From contig CAZUAH010000006.1 in assembly GCA_964617665.1 (NCBI GenBank), positions 12,109-76,108 on the forward strand: 64,000 nucleotides of DNA. Reading direction: 5' to 3'. The notes under the pieces were generated by a model. That model worked only from the letters and a program-made list of their open reading frames with translations, did no database searches and had not been told where the DNA came from. The stretch is from JADHUC01 sp964617665. GTDB taxonomy: Bacteria > Planctomycetota > Planctomycetia > Pirellulales > Pirellulaceae. Position 1 is the stretch's first letter. Each line of letters begins with the position of its first letter. The position numbers were made by a program, and so were the translations under genes. This document shows positions 17,536 to 26,121 of the stretch, piece after piece.

Positions 17536-18270
17536 ATGATGATCCGTCTACTTGGGAATTCTTGTTCCGCAGTCCTGGTGGGCTTGGTTGTGATATCGTC
17601 GGCATGCGCTGCAGAACGATCGCCCACGTCCTTGATTGACCAAGATCTTGGCACTTGGCGTGAACCTCACGGCGACTGGCAAATTGTCGGCGATGTGAAG
17701 GCAGGCGGTGAAGGCGATCGCTTCCTTGTCTCCACACCGGGCGAGGGGGTTATGGTCAATGGTGCCAAGGGCCGGACGCGCAACGCCCTGTCCAGGTTGG
17801 AACACGCCGACGTGGAAGCCCACATCGAATTCATGGTCTCTAAAGGATCCAACTCCGGCATCTACTTTCAAGCACGCTATGAAGTCCAAATTCTGGATAG
17901 CTGGGGCGTTCAGAAGCTGAAGCACGGCGATTGTGGCGGTATCTATCAACGATGGAAGGACGGAAAGGGGTTCGACGGTCATCCACCTCGCGTCAATGCC
18001 AGCCGGCCGCCGGGCCAATGGCAGACGTTCGATGTGATCTTCCGCGCGCCACGATTCGACCAAGCCGGCAAGAAGACGGAAAACGCCCGATTCGTCAAGG
18101 TCGTGCACAATGGCGTTGTGGTGCAAGAGAACGTGGAACTGACTGGTCCAACTCGCGCCGCTACGTACAATGACGAAAAGCCGACCGGGCCACTAATGCT
18201 CCAAGGCGACCATGGCCCGGTTGCCTATCGCAATATTTCAATCAAGCCGATTCGGCTGGACAGCGACTAA
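17536..18270 (+). CDS. Secreted DUF1080 (3-keto-disaccharide hydrolase-like) protein
   Basis: 244 residues. The ATG at 17536 is chosen because a signal peptide begins there (MMIRLLGNSC to about residue 25, cleavage after SACA) and AGGGAG precedes it. The rest is one concanavalin-like beta-sandwich of the DUF1080 family: SGIYFQARYEVQILDSWG is the typical core motif, followed by WQTFDVIFRAPRFD and HNGVVVQENVELTGPT. Some DUF1080 members hydrolyse 3-keto-glycosides. It is likely periplasmic or surface bound. A hairpin repeat lies 14 bases after the stop. The second DUF1080 gene is at 54319. Confidence 0.85.
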   Translation: MMIRLLGNSCSAVLVGLVVISSACAAERSPTSLIDQDLGTWREPHGDWQIVGDVKAGGEGDRFLVSTPGEGVMVNGAKGRTRNALSRLEHADVEAHIEFMVSKGSNSGIYFQARYEVQILDSWGVQKLKHGDCGGIYQRWKDGKGFDGHPPRVNASRPPGQWQTFDVIFRAPRFDQAGKKTENARFVKVVHNGVVVQENVELTGPTRAATYNDEKPTGPLMLQGDHGPVAYRNISIKPIRLDSD

Positions 18271-18283
18271 CCGTTCCAGACTT

Positions 18284-18309
18284 GTAGGTCAGGCACAGTC
18301 TGACCTACC
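18284..18309. repeat. Short inverted repeat between DUF1080 and putA
   Basis: GTAGGTCAG (18284-18292) pairs perfectly with CTGACCTAC (18301-18309 region) around a seven-base loop, 14 bases after the DUF1080 stop. No T-run follows, so it may be a REP-like element or a weak transcript end rather than a standard terminator. Confidence 0.5.
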
Positions 18310-18374
18310 GAGTATTGGAGTCTTGTTAGACTACCTAAGCCGTTTCGGCTGGACCGAGGTTGGAGGCACGAACG

Positions 18375-21300
18375 ATGGCTAACACAGATTCTGAACAGCA
18401 CGGCGACGCGCCCGAAAAAGACATCGTGGTGCTCCTTTCCGACTTTCAAGCGGATCCGCAGTCGCCTTATCCACTCCGTGCACAAAAGGCCGTGTTTCTC
18501 GCGCGCCTGTTGCAGGAGCGGGCACTCGCGCTGCAGACACCGCAAGAACGGCGTCAGCAGGCAGAGTTGGATCGCATGATCAAGTGCCCCAAAGACAAAG
18601 CGACGCTGGTGCAAATGACGGACCAGGCTCTCCGGTCCAAGATGCCCCGCCGGGCTGTTGATCAGTTGACACACATCCTGGACGTCCAAGGCGTCCCGCG
18701 ATTCTTTTCGACGCTCGACAGGGCGCTGCTGAAAGGGTTTCAGTCGTTCGGCAGCTATCTGCCGGGCGTGGCCGCGCCGCTGGTCAAGGAGAAGATGCAC
18801 AAAGAGACGGCCAACGTTGTGCTGCCCGCCGAACGTGAAATGCTCACCGCGCATCTGGCCGCCCGTCGCGAAGAAGGCGTTCGCATGAACGTCAACTTCT
18901 TGGGCGAAGCCATACTGAGCGAGCAGGAAGCCGAAAGGCGACTACAGGCTTACCTAGACGCGCTCGAAATGCCCGAGATCGAGGTCGTCTCTGTCAAGAT
19001 CTCGACGATCTATTCGCAGATCTCGCCACTGGCCCGCGAGCACACGGTCGCTGCGATTTGTGAGCGGATAGAAAGGATGTTCCGTGCGGCGGCCGGATCG
19101 CGATTCACACGGGCCGATGGCACGCAAGTGCCCAAGCTCGTCTACATGGACATGGAAGAATACCGTGACATGGATCTGACGGCGCGCGCCTTCATGGAGA
19201 CGTTGGATCGCCCGGGACTGGGGCATGTCCACGCAGGCATTGTGCTTCAGGCGTACGTTCCGGACTCGTACCGCGTGCAATTGGCCCTGAACGAATGGGC
19301 CCGTCGGCGCGTGGCAGGCGGCGGGACGCCGATCACGCTGCGTATTGTCAAAGGCGCAAACCTGGAGATGGAACGCGTCGCGGCATCGGTGCAAGGGTGG
19401 CCGCAAGCACCGTACAAGAACAAACTCCATACCGACGCAAACTTCAAGCGGATGCTGGACGAGGCGATCAAGCCCGAGAATCTCCAGGCCGTGAAACTGG
19501 GCGTTGCGTCGCACAGTCTATTTGAACTTGCCTACGGTGTTGTGCAGGCAGTGGACAACGGCACGATGGACAGCTTCCAGTTCGAGATGCTCGAAGGTAT
19601 GGCCAACCATCAACGTCGGGCACTGTTCGAGGTCGCGCGGAATCTGCTCCTGTACGCGCCGGCGTGCAAGAAGGAGGACTTCATCTACGCGATCGGCTAC
19701 TTGGTCCGGCGCATGGACGAAAACACCGGTCCGGACAACTTCCTTGCCCATGCATTCAGAGTCCACGTGGGAAGCGACGACTGGGAGCATCTTGAAGAGC
19801 AATTCCTGAAGTCGTTCGATGCCCTGGAGACCGTCTCGGACACGCCACGACGTACACAGGACCGGCGTTTGCCCGTGTCGATGGTAGATGCCGACGATAC
19901 GCCGTGGGATAAGTTCAAGAACGAGCCGGATACCGATTTTTCACTGCCTCAAAACAGTCAGTGGGCAGACGACATCATCCGGTCCTGGAAAGGCCGTTGT
20001 GACGAGGCCGCCCTGGACATTCCGCTGCACGTCGCTGGTCAAGAAGTCACCGATGAGCGCGAAGTTCGCGCATGCCTCGATCCATCTCGGCCCGGTGTTG
20101 TCGTGGGCCGATATCGCCAGGCCAGCGACCAAGATATCGAAGCCGCCATCGCATGCGCAAAAGCCGATGAAGACGGCTGGCGGTCGTCGACTCATGCCGG
20201 GCGAGCCGATGTGTTACGGCGAGTGGCCCATGAGATCCGCTGTGCCCGAGCCGAACTGATGGGAGCCGCCTTGGCCGATGGCGGCAAGACGCTGACGGAA
20301 TCCGATCCGGAGGTCTCCGAAGCCGTCGACTTCGTCGAATTCTATACGAAGACCGCCGAGTATTATCACGAACTGGACGGCGTCCGAGCTCGCGGCAAGG
20401 GCGTCGCGGTGGTGGTCTCGCCGTGGAACTTCCCGATCGCCATCCCCTGCGGAGGCGTTGCAGCGGCGCTGGCCGCGGGAAACACGGTCATCCTGAAACC
20501 GGCCTCGGACACGGTCCTGGTGGCGCACCTGCTGTGCGAGTGTTTCTGGCGAGCCGGAGTGTCAAAGGAGACTCTGCAACTGCTTCCCTGCGCCGGTTCG
20601 ACGGTTGGCCAGAAGCTCGTTTCCCACGACGACGTAGACGTCGTGATTCTAACCGGCGGCACGGACACCGCTTTACGCATGCTCCAGCATAAACCGGAAT
20701 TGAATCTGCTGGCCGAGACGGGTGGCAAGAATGCAACGATTGTCACGGCACTCGCTGACCGCGACCAAGCGATCAAGAGCGTGTTGCACTCGGCGTTCGG
20801 TCACAGCGGTCAGAAGTGTTCGGCCACATCGCTGCTGATTCTCGAAGAAGAAGTATACCACGATGAAGATCTCCGACGTGTGCTTTGCGAAGCCGTGAGC
20901 AGCATCCCCGTCGGTCCGCCTTGGGAACTGCACAACAAGATGGGCCCGTTGATTCGCCCGCCCGCCGGTGCGCTGGGGAAAGGACTGAGCGAACTGGACG
21001 AAGGCGAATCGTGGGCCGTGGAGCCACATGTCGATCCGAACAACTCCAACCTCGTTACGCCGGGCGTTAAATGGGGCGTCCGTCCGGGCAGTTTCACGCA
21101 TAGGACCGAGTTGTTTGGGCCCGTGCTTGCCGTCATGAAAGCAAAGAACCTGGATCACGCGATCTCGTTGGCGAACGACACTGGATACGGTTTGACCAGC
21201 GGATTGGAATCCTTGGACGATCGTGAACAGGAAACCTGGCAGCACCATATTCGGGCCGGCAATCTGTACATCAACCGAGGCACCACGGGTGCAATCGTCC

Positions 21301-22067
21301 TTCGGCAACCGTTCGGCGGCATGGGCCGAAGCGCAGTCGGCCCTGGCATCAAGGCCGGTGGTCCGAACTACGTGGCTCAGTTGATGGACTTCCTGCCGGA
21401 AGGCGATCCGCGCGTCAGTCAGGATCTGACCGATCCGCACTTGGCCGAGTTGTGCGAGAGTCTCCGGGACCTAACGGATGATCCGGGAGTCCTGCCAGCG
21501 GATCAGCTTCGACAGGTGCTCACAGCGATCGGCTCGTACAGCCTGTACATGGATGAAGAGTTCGGGCGGGAGCACGATCACTTCCGCCTGATCGGCCAGG
21601 ACAACTTCCGTCGTTACCTGCCAGTGGAACATTTGCGAGTCCGCATTCACGAAGACGATACGTTCTTCGAGGTGTTCGGCCGTGTGTGTGCAGCCAAAGC
21701 CGCAGGCTGCCGCATAGCTATCAGCATTCCGCGGCACTTTGATTCGCCGGCGGTGAAACTGCTGGAGGAGTTGACAGAGTCTTGGGCAGCGGCCATCGAA
21801 TTTGTCGAAGAAAGCGACAATCAACTGGCCGGCATCATCCTTCGGCACCTAACCGATCGCCTCCGCTACGCCTCGCCGGATCGCGTCCCGGAAGCCGTGA
21901 AGCGCGCGGTGGCCGAAACTGGCCAATACGTCGCAGCAGCCCCCGTCTTGGCAGTCGGCCGTATCGAACTTCTGTGGTACCTGCGCGAGCAATCCCTCTG
22001 CGTCGACTACCACCGCTACGGCAACCTGGGTGCACGCGCTGACGAACCACGCAGCGACAGCCTGTGA
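18375..22067 (+). CDS. putA: Bifunctional proline dehydrogenase / L-glutamate gamma-semialdehyde dehydrogenase
   Basis: 1230 residues. The ATG at 18375 has GGAGG eight bases upstream; an in-frame TTG at 18360 is less likely. The N-terminal half (about 60-470) is the FAD-dependent proline dehydrogenase barrel: VVSVKIS, MDMEEYRDMDLT and RIVKGANLEMERV near 324. The second half (about 560-1045) is the NAD-dependent aldehyde dehydrogenase: SPWNFPIAIPCGG near 680, the general base Glu781 in LLAETGGKN and the catalytic Cys815 in GHSGQKCSA. A C-terminal segment of about 180 residues follows. Together the two domains oxidise proline to glutamate through pyrroline-5-carboxylate. There is no N-terminal ribbon-helix-helix DNA-binding domain, so it should not act as its own repressor. 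Confidence 0.95.
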   Translation: MANTDSEQHGDAPEKDIVVLLSDFQADPQSPYPLRAQKAVFLARLLQERALALQTPQERRQQAELDRMIKCPKDKATLVQMTDQALRSKMPRRAVDQLTHILDVQGVPRFFSTLDRALLKGFQSFGSYLPGVAAPLVKEKMHKETANVVLPAEREMLTAHLAARREEGVRMNVNFLGEAILSEQEAERRLQAYLDALEMPEIEVVSVKISTIYSQISPLAREHTVAAICERIERMFRAAAGSRFTRADGTQVPKLVYMDMEEYRDMDLTARAFMETLDRPGLGHVHAGIVLQAYVPDSYRVQLALNEWARRRVAGGGTPITLRIVKGANLEMERVAASVQGWPQAPYKNKLHTDANFKRMLDEAIKPENLQAVKLGVASHSLFELAYGVVQAVDNGTMDSFQFEMLEGMANHQRRALFEVARNLLLYAPACKKEDFIYAIGYLVRRMDENTGPDNFLAHAFRVHVGSDDWEHLEEQFLKSFDALETVSDTPRRTQDRRLPVSMVDADDTPWDKFKNEPDTDFSLPQNSQWADDIIRSWKGRCDEAALDIPLHVAGQEVTDEREVRACLDPSRPGVVVGRYRQASDQDIEAAIACAKADEDGWRSSTHAGRADVLRRVAHEIRCARAELMGAALADGGKTLTESDPEVSEAVDFVEFYTKTAEYYHELDGVRARGKGVAVVVSPWNFPIAIPCGGVAAALAAGNTVILKPASDTVLVAHLLCECFWRAGVSKETLQLLPCAGSTVGQKLVSHDDVDVVILTGGTDTALRMLQHKPELNLLAETGGKNATIVTALADRDQAIKSVLHSAFGHSGQKCSATSLLILEEEVYHDEDLRRVLCEAVSSIPVGPPWELHNKMGPLIRPPAGALGKGLSELDEGESWAVEPHVDPNNSNLVTPGVKWGVRPGSFTHRTELFGPVLAVMKAKNLDHAISLANDTGYGLTSGLESLDDREQETWQHHIRAGNLYINRGTTGAIVLRQPFGGMGRSAVGPGIKAGGPNYVAQLMDFLPEGDPRVSQDLTDPHLAELCESLRDLTDDPGVLPADQLRQVLTAIGSYSLYMDEEFGREHDHFRLIGQDNFRRYLPVEHLRVRIHEDDTFFEVFGRVCAAKAAGCRIAISIPRHFDSPAVKLLEELTESWAAAIEFVEESDNQLAGIILRHLTDRLRYASPDRVPEAVKRAVAETGQYVAAAPVLAVGRIELLWYLREQSLCVDYHRYGNLGARADEPRSDSL

Positions 22068-22305
22068 GTGCGATTGCTCGTTGAAATGCAACATCGTACG
22101 CGGATGAACCTAGGCGGATTCCCAAGCCAAGCAGCCCAATCATCCTGCCGTTTCTCGGAGCGACGACGGACCAACCAGCGTGAATCGATCACTTCGAGCC
22201 AAGTGAGACGGGGCAGTTTCGTCGTTTGACTCTCGACAGAACTTGCTTCATCTAGCATACTCGTGTCGACAGATCCTGTCCTGGGAAAACGTATGGGAAT
22301 CAGAC

Positions 22306-22854
22306 ATGAGCGATAGTACCTTCGCCTGTGAACAATGTGGCAAGACTTTTGCGATGCGGCCCGAGTTCCTTGGCAAGCGTGTCAAATGCGCAGGTTGCGG
22401 AAACGTGTTCGTCGTCAACCAACCGCCTGTCGACTCGCCGAGCACTGACGACGGGATGCATCCCACGGAAATGGCTCAACCCGATTTGCCGGCTTTGGAT
22501 GCCGAGGAGACCAACGAATCCTCTTTCTTTCACATGGACTGGGAACGGGGGCCGACCGATCGGCAGTTTCGCGTGGGCTCCATCGTCGGCATGGCCATGA
22601 CGATTCTGGGTACAGTTCTTGTTCTCTCGTTCGAAAGATTCGACATCAAGGGACTCATCATTCTTGCTCTGGGACCGTTCGTTGTCTTCTACGGAGTTGC
22701 AGCGCTCTTCGATCCAAACATCGTCCGCTCGGTGGGGAAATACGGCAAGCATTTACCGGCGCGGTACAAGATCATCGGCGGAGTGATTGGCGTTGCCGCG
22801 CTCACCATCAGTGGTGGAATGTCGGCGTGGCTCTATTTCCAGCACATCCAGTGA
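22306..22854 (+). CDS. Small zinc-ribbon membrane protein
   Basis: 182 residues from the ATG at 22306; the frame extends upstream but the zinc ribbon begins right after this Met. Residues about 7-35 form a ribbon with two CxxC pairs (CEQCGKTF and CAGCGNVF) of the type common at the start of planctomycete proteins. An acidic linker follows, then three predicted membrane spans near 92-112, 116-136 and 156-178. The ribbon should be cytosolic. I do not recognise a function. It stands alone between putA and the His-rich gene. Confidence 0.75.
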   Translation: MSDSTFACEQCGKTFAMRPEFLGKRVKCAGCGNVFVVNQPPVDSPSTDDGMHPTEMAQPDLPALDAEETNESSFFHMDWERGPTDRQFRVGSIVGMAMTILGTVLVLSFERFDIKGLIILALGPFVVFYGVAALFDPNIVRSVGKYGKHLPARYKIIGGVIGVAALTISGGMSAWLYFQHIQ

Positions 22855-23266
22855 CGATCGATCCGCTACCGCAATTTCGGGCTCTGCTGTATCTCCGCAC
22901 AGTCTGACGGTACCCGACAGACGCAGCCGTCAGAAAACACTCGTTTCCGACATGCCCATGTCGCCGTTCAGAGCGCCGGAAAGGCTCGCTCGCTAGTTCT
23001 GGGCTGGTGCCAGGTGTGTCCCCTGGGATCGATTGCGACCAGCGTTTTCGGTCGCTCATCATGCCATACCCCCGAAGTGGCTATTGCAAAACACCCTGTT
23101 GTCCCGCCCATTGGCCATGCGTTTACCCCGTTCTGGGCGCGCACGCCTATTGGCTCGTTGTTTTTGGAAAAGATCTTGGCCAATCGTGTCGCGATCAGGG
23201 CATTTTGGCAATGAACCGTGCAGACACATGCACAACTCACTCTTTCACAGAACGGAAGGCAAGACA
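22855..23266. other. Gap upstream of the His-rich gene, with a stem-loop
   Basis: No gene was supported. CTGACGG (22904-22910) pairs with CCGTCAG (22927-22933) around a 16-base loop and is followed by AAAAC; on the minus strand this would give a T-run before the stem, so its direction is unclear. The open frame reaching back to 23033 is in phase with the next gene but lacks a signal peptide there. Confidence 0.4.
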
Positions 23267-23872
23267 ATGGCTTTTTCAAAAACGATCTTACTGGCGACGG
23301 TGGCTTTGGCCTGTGTGACATTCACGACGACTTCAGCCAACGCTGATACGTACCACCACGTCGACAGGCTTGCCGTGAAGATGCAGTCGCAGACCCGAGA
23401 GCTCATCAGCGAGTTTTCGCTACATTACCGTCACAAGTCTGGATACTCCCATCTGCGCAACGACGCCATACAACTCTATCGAGTTGCGGCGCACGTCCAC
23501 TCCGTGGCACATCAGTCGGGCAACGTTCATCACTTGCGGGATGATCTTCAGAAGGCGGACCGGTTGTTCCACCACATGGAAAGGGTTCTGGCCCACACGG
23601 ACCGCTCGTTCGGCGGACACATGCACGGTGCCGCTCACCATGTCTTCGAATTGATGCACGATATTGAAATGAACCTGCACCATCTGAAACGCGATATCGA
23701 ATCATTGGATGACGACGCTCACCATGGACTCGGTCCGGACCGCATCGTCCCTGGCTATCACGGCTATCCTCACCACGGCGGGCGAATCGGACGCACGGCG
23801 TTCGGTTACAACTGGGGTAACGGCGGCGTGCACTACGACGGCCACCGATGGAGTATCCGCCTCGGACACTAA
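23267..23872 (+). CDS. Secreted histidine-rich helical protein
   Basis: 201 residues from the ATG at 23267, preceded by GGAAGG. A clear signal peptide spans residues 1-26 (cleavage after TSANA). The mature chain has about 28 histidines, many as HH pairs spread along amphipathic helices (VHHLRDD, LFHHMERVLAH, HMHGAAHHVFE, NLHHLKRDIE), and a Gly/His-rich tail. Such spacing suits binding of zinc, copper or nickel in the periplasm, but this is inferred only from composition. A good intrinsic terminator follows at 23917, so the gene is probably a single transcription unit. I do not recognise the family. Confidence 0.75.
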   Translation: MAFSKTILLATVALACVTFTTTSANADTYHHVDRLAVKMQSQTRELISEFSLHYRHKSGYSHLRNDAIQLYRVAAHVHSVAHQSGNVHHLRDDLQKADRLFHHMERVLAHTDRSFGGHMHGAAHHVFELMHDIEMNLHHLKRDIESLDDDAHHGLGPDRIVPGYHGYPHHGGRIGRTAFGYNWGNGGVHYDGHRWSIRLGH

Positions 23873-23916
23873 GCATCCCACTACGCTTGGGGCCTTCCGT
23901 TCGTCCCAACCTCTCC

Positions 23917-23946
23917 AAGGGCGCTCACAAATTGAGTGCCCTTTTC
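23917..23946 (+). terminator. Intrinsic terminator after the His-rich gene
   Basis: AAGGGCGCTCA (23917-23927), loop CAAAT, TGAGTGCCCTT (23933-23943) with a single G-U type pair, then TTCT. It is 45 bases after the stop at 23872. Confidence 0.75.
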
Positions 23947-24111
23947 TGTTGGTGACACGCGGGCAAGGCCACACGACAAGACGGCAGCAACGAACTATGC
24001 AAAGCACAGAGCGGTCTCGTGACGAACCTTCTTCACGCGGCAGTGACCGCATGTCATAAGGAAGATTGAGGAGCCTCGCTCGATTGCGTCAGAGTATCGT
24101 GTGACGCGAAG

Positions 24112-24693
24112 TCATGAACGATCGGCAGGACTGGAATCCGGCGCCTCGGCTCCATCGTCCGGCGCTGCGGATCCGGCTGAGTCGCCCGAACCGTCGGTCG
24201 CAGGGTCCGGCCCTGGAGCTTCTGAGCCGGCGCCGTCGTTTGGCGGCTCCTCGGGCGGTTCGTACGGTGCAGCACCGCCCTCGCCTGCAGTTCGGTTTCG
24301 TGTTGGGCGACCTTGGGGATCAAGCGAGGGATCGCGAGTGTTACATCCTGCAGCGATCAATCCGACCGCCGAGACCATGGCCGCTGCGGCCGTGCCGAGG
24401 AACGCTCGGCGGTGCTCTTGCGGTACGGTCGTTCGAGCGATGATTGCCTCCAACTGCTCTGCGGGCACGGCGTCCAACATCGCGGCCTCGGCCGCGTCGA
24501 GGGGCAAGTCGATATCACGGGCCGCCTCGGCCCGATCGGACAACAGCAACCGTTTGAAATTAGGATCGACCGACGCCTTGCGGACCAGCACCTCGACGCC
24601 ACGTGGGATCGGTCCCAGCCCCTGTTCGCTCGCGGACGGCTGATCGCTTTCAAACTCAGGAACAGACTTGCTATGAGACTCACTCATGCTCAT
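24112..24693 (-). CDS. Lipoprotein candidate with leader-like N-terminus and internal Tat/lipobox signal
   Basis: 193 residues from the ATG at 24693 (CCAGAGGAC upstream). The first 90 residues are soluble: residues 33-88 (VEVLVRKASVDPNFKRLLLS and on through LPLDAAEAAMLDAVPAEQLE) resemble the leader regions of the Nif11/nitrile hydratase-like precursor type in pattern, a similarity I judge by eye. Then an internal export signal appears: HRRAFLGTAAAAM with Arg95-Arg96 (Tat-like), a hydrophobic run and the lipobox LIAAGC with Cys117. The last 75 residues are Pro/Gly/Ser/Asp-rich and disordered. Either the protein is a Tat-exported lipoprotein with a long cytosolic pro-region, or it stays anchored with the N-terminus inside. 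It is divergent from the sulfatase at 24888. Confidence 0.65.
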   Translation of the reverse strand: MSMSESHSKSVPEFESDQPSASEQGLGPIPRGVEVLVRKASVDPNFKRLLLSDRAEAARDIDLPLDAAEAAMLDAVPAEQLEAIIARTTVPQEHRRAFLGTAAAAMVSAVGLIAAGCNTRDPSLDPQGRPTRNRTAGEGGAAPYEPPEEPPNDGAGSEAPGPDPATDGSGDSAGSAAPDDGAEAPDSSPADRS

Positions 24694-24887
24694 GTCCTCT
24701 GGCGGAGTTGGAGGTCTTGTACAGTGGTGGTTCGGCACACTCCGGACCGCTGCGGTCACCGTCTGCCAGTATATCGAAAACGACAAGGATGTGAAAAGCA
24801 AAAAGTCGGGGCCGCCACTCAGGTCTGCGGCTGGCGCCGTCGGCTCGATCGGTCGACAACTGCATTTTGCCGTGGTAACCTCGTTGC

Positions 24888-26093
24888 ATGATCGTCCGCC
24901 TTCTAATCCTGTTTTCCACGGCGCTGTCGCTGGCCGTTGTCGGGCATGCTGACCAACGGCCCAACATACTACTGATAATGGCCGATGATCTGGGCTACGA
25001 ATGCGTCGGAGCATACGGTGGACGCTCCTATCGTACCCCGAATCTCGACGCGTTGGCTGACAGTGGGGTGCGGTTTGACAATTGCTTTTCTACGCCCAAG
25101 TGCAGTCCGTCCCGTGTCACGATATTGACGGGGCGGTACACCGTCAGAACCACGATGAAATGGGGGCACATTCCGGAGGACGAAATAACGTTCGGCCACA
25201 TCCTTCAGCAGGCGGGCTATGCCACGGCTTTGGCAGGGAAATGGCAGTTGGGTAGGATCGTCGATGACCCTCAACGTGTGCAGCGTTTTGGGTTCCAGGA
25301 AAGCGCCGTTTGGGCTTGGCACGAAGGGCCGCGCTATTGGCAACCGATGATCTATCGCAACGACAGGCTGATGACCGGTGTCCAGGGTCGTTACGGCCCG
25401 GACGTGTACACGGATTTTTTGATCGAGTTCATGGAGCGCAACCGGGATCGGCCGTTTCTCGCCTATTATCCCATGTGCCTGACGCATTACCCCAAACGGA
25501 ACGAGCCCGCGCCCAAGGATCGAACGCATCTGACGTTTGCTGAAACGGTGAGTTCCATGGACGCGATGGTCGGCAAACTTGTTGATGAACTCGACCGTCT
25601 CGAGCTGCGCGATCGTACGTTGATTCTATTTACGGCCGACAACGGCTCGCCCGCCTCGGAAGTGTCCTTGCTCGGCGATCGCAAAGTCAGAGGCGGCAAA
25701 GCGAAGCTGACCGACAACGGAACTCGCGTCCCGTTGATCGCCAACTGGCCGGGAACGGTTCCCGCCGGCACGACCAATGACGGCCTTATTGACTTCACGG
25801 ATTTCCTTCCCACGTTCGCGGGTCTTGCTGACGCGGAGTTGCCGGCGGATGTAGTCGTCGATGGCCGCAGCTTTGCTGCTCAGCTTCGTGGCGAAGAAGG
25901 AAATCCGCGCGAGTGGGTGTTCACCGAATGGAGCGGCAAGGCGTGGGTTCGCGACAAGCATTGGAAGCTCTACCGCAGCGGCCAGTTGTACGACATGAAG
26001 GGCGATCCAGAGGAAAAGCAACCGCTGCCAGAGCACGAGGCATTCGATGTTCGGGTACGTCTGGGAGAGGTAATAGAACGCCTCAAGCCCTGA
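24888..26093 (+). CDS. Secreted sulfatase (arylsulfatase family)
   Basis: 401 residues with a signal peptide (about 1-20). NILLIMADDLG gives the metal-binding Asp pair. The active-site motif is CSPSR with Cys72, to be converted to formylglycine, followed by VTILTGR. GKWQLG and FTADNGSP supply the other conserved residues. The length is short for the family and the C-terminal subdomain is compact. It probably removes sulfate from a polysaccharide in the periplasm. The next gene starts 28 bases downstream, so the two are one operon. A maturase is needed in trans; the FGE-like gene at 61785 looks unsuited. Confidence 0.93.
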   Translation: MIVRLLILFSTALSLAVVGHADQRPNILLIMADDLGYECVGAYGGRSYRTPNLDALADSGVRFDNCFSTPKCSPSRVTILTGRYTVRTTMKWGHIPEDEITFGHILQQAGYATALAGKWQLGRIVDDPQRVQRFGFQESAVWAWHEGPRYWQPMIYRNDRLMTGVQGRYGPDVYTDFLIEFMERNRDRPFLAYYPMCLTHYPKRNEPAPKDRTHLTFAETVSSMDAMVGKLVDELDRLELRDRTLILFTADNGSPASEVSLLGDRKVRGGKAKLTDNGTRVPLIANWPGTVPAGTTNDGLIDFTDFLPTFAGLADAELPADVVVDGRSFAAQLRGEEGNPREWVFTEWSGKAWVRDKHWKLYRSGQLYDMKGDPEEKQPLPEHEAFDVRVRLGEVIERLKP

Positions 26094-26121
26094 TCATCAC
26101 CATCCACGAAAGGGACGAATC

